A DNA stretch of 64,000 nt from JASBRS01 sp964496495 (GTDB taxonomy: Bacteria; Deinococcota; Deinococci; Deinococcales; Trueperaceae), in assembly GCA_964496495.1 (NCBI GenBank), contig CAZBZU010000013.1, positions 1 to 64,000 on the forward strand, written 5' to 3'. The notes beneath the pieces were generated by a model that ran no database searches, was not told the DNA's origin, and saw nothing but the letters and a program-made list of their open reading frames with translations. This document shows positions 59,821 through 64,000 of the stretch, piece after piece; position 1 is the stretch's first letter, and each line of letters opens with the position of its first letter. The translations under genes were made by a program, and so were the position numbers.

Positions 59821-61032
59821 GTGGACCCCAACCATCCCGACGTCGTCATCATCGGGGGGGGCATCGTCGGCCTGGCGTCGGCGCTCGCGCTCCAGGACCG
59901 CCACCCGCAGCTCGAGATCAGCGTGCTGGAGAAGGAGGACGGCGTCGCCCGCCACCAGACCGGGCACAACTCCGGCGTGGTGCACTCCGGCATCTACTAC
60001 CGTCCCGGGTCGCTCAAGGCCCAGCTGTGCGTGCGCGGGGTAGGCCTGCTGCGCGCCTTCTGCCAGGAGCACGGCGTGCCCTACCAGGCGGTCGGCAAGG
60101 TGATCGTGGCCACCCGCCCCGGGGAGCTCCCGCGCCTCGAGGACCTCTACGCCCGCGGCGTCGAGAACGGCGTCCCCGACCTGCGGATCATCGACGAGGC
60201 CGAGATCCGCGAGATCGAGCCCCACGCTGCCGGGATCCGGGCCATCCACTCGCCCACCACCGCCATCACCGACTACCCCGGGGTGGCGGCGGCGATGTGC
60301 GCGCGCTTCGAGGAGCGCGGCGGACGGGTGCGCACCGGCAGCCCCGTCACGGGCATCCGCACCGGCCGCGACGGCATCACGCTGCAGACGCCCGGCGCGC
60401 GGCTGGAGGCGGCCCACCTGTTGAGCTGCGCCGGTCTCTACGCCGACCGCGTGGCCCGCATGGCGGGCGCCGAGCTGGACGTACGCATCATCCCCTTCCG
60501 GGGCGAGTACATGCTGCTGGCACCCGAGCGCGGCGCGCTCGTCAACGGCCTCATCTACCCGGTGCCCGATCCCACCCTGCCCTTCCTCGGCGTTCACCTC
60601 ACGCGGACCGTGACGGGCGAGGTCGAGGCCGGCCCCAACGCCGTGCTGGCCTTCGACCGGGAAGGCTACAGCGTGCTGGACGTCAGCCTGCGCGACACCG
60701 CGGAGAGCCTCGGCTTCCCCGGCCTGTGGCGCATGGCCAGCCGCTTCATCGGCGTGGGCCTCTACGAGTACTACCGCTCGTTCTCGAAGGTGGCGTTCGT
60801 GAACGCGGTCCGCCGGCTCCTGCCGGAGGTGAACGTGCAGGACGTGCGGCGCGGCGGCGCCGGCGTCCGCGCCCAGGCGATGGGCCGCGACGGGCGCCTG
60901 CTCGACGACTTCGTGATCCGCCACAGCGAGCGCGCGGTCCACGTGCTGAACGCCCCATCACCGGCCGCCACGGCGTCGCTGGCGATCGGCGAGCACCTGG
61001 CGGAGCTGGCCGGCGAGCGCTTCGGGCTGTAG
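59821..61032 (+). CDS. lhgO: L-2-hydroxyglutarate oxidase
   Basis: The 403-aa FAD enzyme of the DAO family has the Rossmann motif VVIIGGGIVGLASALAL near the N-terminus, then HQTGHNSGVVHSGIYYRPGSLKA, the LhgO/YgaF hallmark. IIPFRGEYMLLAP and FLGVHLTRTV follow, and the C-terminal flavin-binding SPAATASLAIGEHLAEL ends the fold. It oxidises L-2-hydroxyglutarate to 2-oxoglutarate and passes electrons onward. GTG 59821 is the likely start. Confidence 0.93.
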   Translation: MDPNHPDVVIIGGGIVGLASALALQDRHPQLEISVLEKEDGVARHQTGHNSGVVHSGIYYRPGSLKAQLCVRGVGLLRAFCQEHGVPYQAVGKVIVATRPGELPRLEDLYARGVENGVPDLRIIDEAEIREIEPHAAGIRAIHSPTTAITDYPGVAAAMCARFEERGGRVRTGSPVTGIRTGRDGITLQTPGARLEAAHLLSCAGLYADRVARMAGAELDVRIIPFRGEYMLLAPERGALVNGLIYPVPDPTLPFLGVHLTRTVTGEVEAGPNAVLAFDREGYSVLDVSLRDTAESLGFPGLWRMASRFIGVGLYEYYRSFSKVAFVNAVRRLLPEVNVQDVRRGGAGVRAQAMGRDGRLLDDFVIRHSERAVHVLNAPSPAATASLAIGEHLAELAGERFGL

Positions 61033-61069
61033 CGGGCGGTCGCCGCGCCGAACTCCGGACCTTCGACCC

Positions 61070-61729
61070 TCAGATCGCCGACCGCCTCCGCAGCAGCCAC
61101 GCCGCCAGCAGGCTCCCTGCTGCCAGCGCCAGCGAGCCCGCGATGAACCCCGCGTGCAGGTGGATCAGCTCCGCGCGGAAGCCGCCACCGCGCATGCCCG
61201 CGCCTGCCAGCACGCCGACCACCGTGCCCGGCAGCCCGCCCACCGCCGTCGCCGCCACGAAGGCGCCGAAGCGGAGTCCCAGCGCGCCCGCGGCGCCGTT
61301 CACCAGGTCGCCGGGCACGAAGCTGAGGCGGCTCACCAGCACCGCCTCGAAGGTCCCTCGGCGCAGCCGCTGCCACCACCGCGCAGGCAGCGCCGGCGTG
61401 CGGCCGCGCCACCAGCGAACGACCAGGTAGCCGACCACCGCCGACGCCACCCCCGCCACCTCGGCCACCGCCACCCCCGCCAGCGGCCCCAGGAGATAGC
61501 CGCAGAAGGCGGTCAGCACCGTGACGGGCAGGAGCAGCAGGGGCCGGATGAGGTACAGCCCGGCGAGCAGGAGCAGGGCGTCGGGCGAGTCGCGGACGGC
61601 CCGCAGCCCTGCCTGCATGACGCCCGGTACCCCGCCCGGCTGACGGCTCGCCACCGCCAGGAAGACGCCCAACAACGTCAGCCACAGCAGCAACGCGAGG
61701 ATCCTGCGGACGCGCGGCGAGCGCGGCAT
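61070..61729 (-). CDS. TVP38/TMEM64 (DedA-like, SNARE-associated) membrane protein
   Basis: The 219-aa protein has about five membrane segments. The VTT-domain pattern includes LPVTVLTAFCGYLLGPLAGVAVAEVAGVASAVVGYLVVRW in successive parts, FEAVLVSRLSFVPGDLVNGAAGALGLRFGAF and a GGLPGTVVGVLAG loop. The family handles lipid or small-molecule transport at the inner membrane. The ATG lies 5 nt after TACACT. A 37-bp near-perfect inverted repeat lies just upstream. Confidence 0.86.
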   Translation of the reverse strand: MPRSPRVRRILALLLWLTLLGVFLAVASRQPGGVPGVMQAGLRAVRDSPDALLLLAGLYLIRPLLLLPVTVLTAFCGYLLGPLAGVAVAEVAGVASAVVGYLVVRWWRGRTPALPARWWQRLRRGTFEAVLVSRLSFVPGDLVNGAAGALGLRFGAFVAATAVGGLPGTVVGVLAGAGMRGGGFRAELIHLHAGFIAGSLALAAGSLLAAWLLRRRSAI

Positions 61730-61734
61730 GCGTC

Positions 61735-61740
61735 AGTGTA
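61735..61740 (-). promoter_or_regulatory. -10 box TACACT of a leaderless-type promoter (TVP38/DedA gene)
   Basis: On the minus strand TACACT is followed by GACGC and the ATG at 61729. Confidence 0.5.
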
Positions 61741-61752
61741 GGCCAGCACGTA

Positions 61753-61789
61753 CGGGCCAGCACGCGCGTGAGACGCGCGTCCTGGCCCG
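61753..61789. repeat. 37-bp near-perfect inverted repeat in a divergent gap
   Basis: CGGGCCAG-C-ACGCGCGT, then GAG, then ACGCGCGT-C-CTGGCCCG: two 8-bp stems in series interrupted by one C/C mismatch, around a 3-nt loop. The inner arm ACGCGCGT is itself palindromic. It lies 13 bp upstream of the -10 of the DedA-like gene, where an operator or attenuator could act on it and perhaps on the divergent pentapeptide gene. Confidence 0.8.
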
Positions 61790-61908
61790 CGCGGGGCGCG
61801 CGGCGGCCGCTCGCCGCTGCGGCCACGCCATGCGCCGCGGCGAGCGGCGGTGCTAGATTGGCGCCACGAGCGCCGCCCGTCCGCAGGGGCGGGGCGCCGG
61901 GAGGCCAC

Positions 61909-62511
61909 GTGAGCACGACCGCCATCCGCGACGGAGGGCACTACCGCGACACCGTCTTCCGCGACCTCGCGCAGGGCGGGCATCTCGACGGTGCCACCTT
62001 CGTGGGGTGCACCTTCGAGGGCGCCCGCGTGCGCGAGGTGTCGGTGCATGACTGCCGCTTCCTGGCCTGCTCGTTCTCTCAGTGCGATCTCAGCATGGTG
62101 GACGTGCAGGGCAGCGTCTTCCGAGACGCCAGCTTCGACGGCTGCAACCTCACCGGCGTGAACTGGGCGCGCGCCGTCCAGACGCTGCACGACCCGCTCG
62201 AGGTGGACTTCCGCGACTGCGTGCTCGACTTCGGGGTGTTCCGCGGTTGCGTGCTGGAAGGGCGCCGCCTGTCGCACTGCGTGGCGCACGAGTGCGACTT
62301 CCGCCGCGCCAACCTCGTCGAGGCGGTGTGCCGCGGCACCGACTTCGCGGGCAGCAACTTCGACGGAGCCGACCTGCGGGGCGCCGACCTGAGGCACGCG
62401 CGCAACTACGCCATCGACGTCCGCCACACGCTGGTGAAGGGCGCGCGCTTCACCCTCCCCGACGCGACCGCGCTGCTTCAGGGTCTTGAGATCGAGGTGG
62501 AGACGCAGTAG
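61909..62511 (+). CDS. Pentapeptide-repeat protein
   Basis: The 200-aa protein is a nearly continuous run of A(D/N)LXX-type pentapeptides: VFRDL, ATFVGCTFEGARV, CRFLACSFSQCDLSMVD, ASFDGCNLTGVNW, then FRRANLVEAVCRGTDFAGSNFDGADLRGADL, with Cys or Phe at centre positions. It should form a right-handed quadrilateral beta-helix. The Cys-rich faces resemble Qnr/McbG-like gyrase-protecting proteins, as well as many of unknown role, so function is open. GTG 61909 follows GGGAGG. A TAGATT (about 61853) may be its -10. Confidence 0.88.
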   Translation: MSTTAIRDGGHYRDTVFRDLAQGGHLDGATFVGCTFEGARVREVSVHDCRFLACSFSQCDLSMVDVQGSVFRDASFDGCNLTGVNWARAVQTLHDPLEVDFRDCVLDFGVFRGCVLEGRRLSHCVAHECDFRRANLVEAVCRGTDFAGSNFDGADLRGADLRHARNYAIDVRHTLVKGARFTLPDATALLQGLEIEVETQ

Positions 62512-62523
62512 CGGCTCGCCGGC

Positions 62524-63339
62524 TCAGCTCGCGGGGTCCTCCAGCAGCTCCACCGCCGCCCCGACCTGCGGCCCGGCGAAGGCGGCGGCGGCGCTGCCGC
62601 CGCGCAGGAACAGCTCCATGAAGCGCAGCCGCGTCCCTGCGCCGTCGCCGGCGGAGCCGCGCAGCCGCCAGCCGCTGCTGCCCGGCGCCAGCGCCAGCAT
62701 CCCGGCGGGCACCGAGAAGCTGCCGCCGGTCGCGAGGGCCAGCTGCTCGACGTCGCCGACCCGCACCCGCACGCGCGTGCCCGGGACCACCGCCAGCGGC
62801 GCCGTGAGCGTCGTCTTCAAGTTGCCGAAGCCGTCGACGTACGCGAGCCGCCCGGACGGCACGTCCGGCACCGCCCCCGAGGGCAGCGCCTCGCCCAACG
62901 CCTCCGGCTCGCCGCGGGCGAGCGCCGCCACCGCCCGCGGGAACACGTCGCGGGAGCGGAACTGCGAGCCCGCAGACTCGACCCGCACGTAGCGCAGCGC
63001 GACGCCGGCACGTTTGAAGAACGAGAACGCGTAGCCCGCATGGACGCCGACGACGCGCACGCCGTTCTCCAGCGTGACGGCCGCCAGGCGCTCGCCGGCG
63101 TTGTCGTGCCGCGGCCCGTCGTCGTCGCTCCGCGGCGCCACGTTGTGGAACACCAGGGTGCCCGGCGGCGGGTCGTTGAGCGCCAGCTGAGCGCTCACGA
63201 AGCCGGCTGCAAGGGTGGCGAAGGGCGGGACGGCGGTGAGCACCAGCTCCGCCTCGGGGAGCTCGAACTTGAGGCGTTGGGCGACCTCGGCGAAGGCCAG
63301 GTCTCCGGCACCGAAGTCCGCGATGACGTGAACGAGCAT
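62524..63339 (-). CDS. SAM hydroxide adenosyltransferase (DUF62/SAM hydrolase family)
   Basis: The 271-aa protein matches the DUF62 fold: N-terminal HVIADFGAGDLAFAEV with the conserved Asp, a GVHAGYAFSFFK substrate loop, then a C-terminal barrel with AYVDGFGNLKTTL and FSVPAGMLALAPGSSGW. Members split S-adenosylmethionine to adenosine and methionine; the first motif is shorter than usual, so activity is not certain. Its ATG lies 5 nt after TAACCT and 8 nt after the guanine deaminase stop. Confidence 0.8.
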   Translation of the reverse strand: MLVHVIADFGAGDLAFAEVAQRLKFELPEAELVLTAVPPFATLAAGFVSAQLALNDPPPGTLVFHNVAPRSDDDGPRHDNAGERLAAVTLENGVRVVGVHAGYAFSFFKRAGVALRYVRVESAGSQFRSRDVFPRAVAALARGEPEALGEALPSGAVPDVPSGRLAYVDGFGNLKTTLTAPLAVVPGTRVRVRVGDVEQLALATGGSFSVPAGMLALAPGSSGWRLRGSAGDGAGTRLRFMELFLRGGSAAAAFAGPQVGAAVELLEDPAS

Positions 63340-63344
63340 TCCGT

Positions 63345-63350
63345 AGGTTA
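63345..63350 (-). promoter_or_regulatory. -10 box TAACCT of a leaderless-type promoter (SAM hydrolase-like gene)
   Basis: On the minus strand TAACCT, which overlaps the TAA stop of the upstream gene, is followed by ACGGA and ATG 63339. Confidence 0.35.
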
Positions 63351-64000
63351 TGGCCCGGAGGCGGCCCCGCGGTCAAGGGCGCCGCCGGCTGGCAGCGGCT
63401 CTCCGGCTACCAGCACCGCCTCCACGCTCTCCTCGCCGGCCAGCGTCACCAGCGCCGCCAACGCCGCTTCGGCGTCGTCGGCCAGCGCCAGGAGCTCCGC
63501 CAGCGTGGAGCCCGCCGGCGGGCGCAGCACCACCAGGTCGGCCTGCTTGCCGGGCGTGAGATCGCCGATGCGGTCCGCCATGCCCAGCGCCGCGGCGCCG
63601 GCGGCGGTGGCGAGGTAGAGGGCGCGGGCAGGATCCAGCGGCTCCGCGTCGGGGCGCAGCATCTGCACCTGGTGCGCGGCCAGCGCCTCCTTGAGGAGGC
63701 CGAAGCCGCTGCCGGCACCGACGTCCGAGCCGAGCGCCACCCGCACGCCGGCGTCGAGGTGGCGCGTCAGCGGGAACAGCCCGCTGCCGAGGCCGAGGTT
63801 GCTGCTGGGGCAGTGCGCCACCGCCGCGCCGGCGGCGGCCAGGCGGGCGAGCTCGCGGTCGCCGGCGTGAACGTCGTGCGCCAGCACGGTGCGCTGCCCC
63901 ACCAGCCCGAAGCGGTCGTAGACGTCCAGGTAGTCGCGCGCCGCGGGGTGCAGCGCCCGCACCGCCGCCACCTCCTCCTCGCTCTCGTTGATGTGGCTGG
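63348..64000 (-). CDS. guaD: Guanine deaminase, C-terminal part (runs off the window)
   Basis: About 217 codons of an amidohydrolase are present. The frame runs off the window with SHINESEEEV (substrate/metal His) near its edge. VLAHDVHAGDRELARL, VAHCPSSNLGLGSGLFPL and VALGSDVGAGSGFGLLKE with the metal Asp follow, then LTPGKQADLVVL. The SNLGLGSGLFP and SDVGAGSGF phrases are specific to guanine deaminases, which turn guanine into xanthine. The start and first metal site are beyond 64000. Confidence 0.9.
   Translation of the reverse strand, partial: SHINESEEEVAAVRALHPAARDYLDVYDRFGLVGQRTVLAHDVHAGDRELARLAAAGAAVAHCPSSNLGLGSGLFPLTRHLDAGVRVALGSDVGAGSGFGLLKEALAAHQVQMLRPDAEPLDPARALYLATAAGAAALGMADRIGDLTPGKQADLVVLRPPAGSTLAELLALADDAEAALAALVTLAGEESVEAVLVAGEPLPAGGALDRGAASGP

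Overview
This is a gene-dense, very GC-rich bacterial chromosome segment from a draft assembly; it contains one 100-N scaffold gap. Several traits point to the Deinococcota, perhaps a Trueperaceae-like lineage. The glutaminyl-tRNA synthetase carries a C-terminal GatB/YqeY-type domain as in Deinococcus. EF-Ts is the short (about 197 aa) Thermus-type protein. A PIG-L/LmbE deacetylase of the bacillithiol type is present. At least a dozen genes have a TANNNT -10 box only 5-7 nt before the start codon, the layout of leaderless Deinococcus genes. The lineage assignment is inference; no 16S gene is present.

Layout. 1-19.8 kb is an accessory and envelope region. It holds a truncated tRNA-Ala(GGC), a MarR-GNAT fusion, a DinB-like protein, several exported repeat proteins (NHL-like, RCC1-like, parallel beta-helix with DUF4214-like N-terminus), an MFS exporter with TetR regulator, an alpha/beta hydrolase, a DUF4242 protein plus a broken 75-bp copy of it, a LAL-type LuxR regulator, rplS, a TPR-GGDEF diguanylate cyclase and an LPG-synthase-like membrane protein. 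19.98-28.4 kb is a compact cytochrome c maturation operon, ccmABCDEFGH plus a CcmI/TPR/cytochrome c fusion and a Rieske protein. 28.5-32.5 kb has transaldolase and a convergent ctaA-ctaB-SURF1 cluster for heme A and oxidase assembly. 32.8-42.1 kb has a PIG-L deacetylase, an exported TPR protein, the conserved rpsB-tsf-pyrH-frr-cdsA block and glnS. 42.1-51.3 kb has nagA, two small unknown genes, an AddB-AddA-thioesterase operon and a TetR regulator. 51.3-64 kb has a DUF255 thioredoxin-like protein, pdxH, a parvulin PPIase, dnaK-grpE-dnaJ, L-2-hydroxyglutarate oxidase, a TVP38/DedA-type protein, a pentapeptide-repeat protein, a SAM-hydrolase-like protein and a partial guanine deaminase.

How the genes work together. 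The ccm operon exports heme, loads it on CcmE and ligates it to apocytochromes through CcmF with CcmG/CcmH thiol chemistry. The CtaA/CtaB/SURF1 cluster supplies and inserts heme A for the terminal oxidase, and the Rieske protein suggests linked quinol oxidation. The rpsB-to-cdsA block and glnS serve translation, UMP synthesis and phospholipid precursor supply. dnaK-grpE-dnaJ is preceded by a near-consensus promoter and an operator cluster with CIRCE-like 9-nt spacing.

The most notable signals are: a 28-codon mini-ORF built of 12-bp repeats that bridges ccmF and ccmG by ATGA overlaps at both ends; the CcmI-cytochrome c fusion; a hydrolase whose stop codon is followed in frame by a tail shared with an NHL-like lipoprotein; an AddB whose nuclease motif looks degenerate; a 37-bp near-perfect inverted repeat upstream of the DedA-like gene; and the recurrent TANNNT(GAC)-start leaderless promoter.
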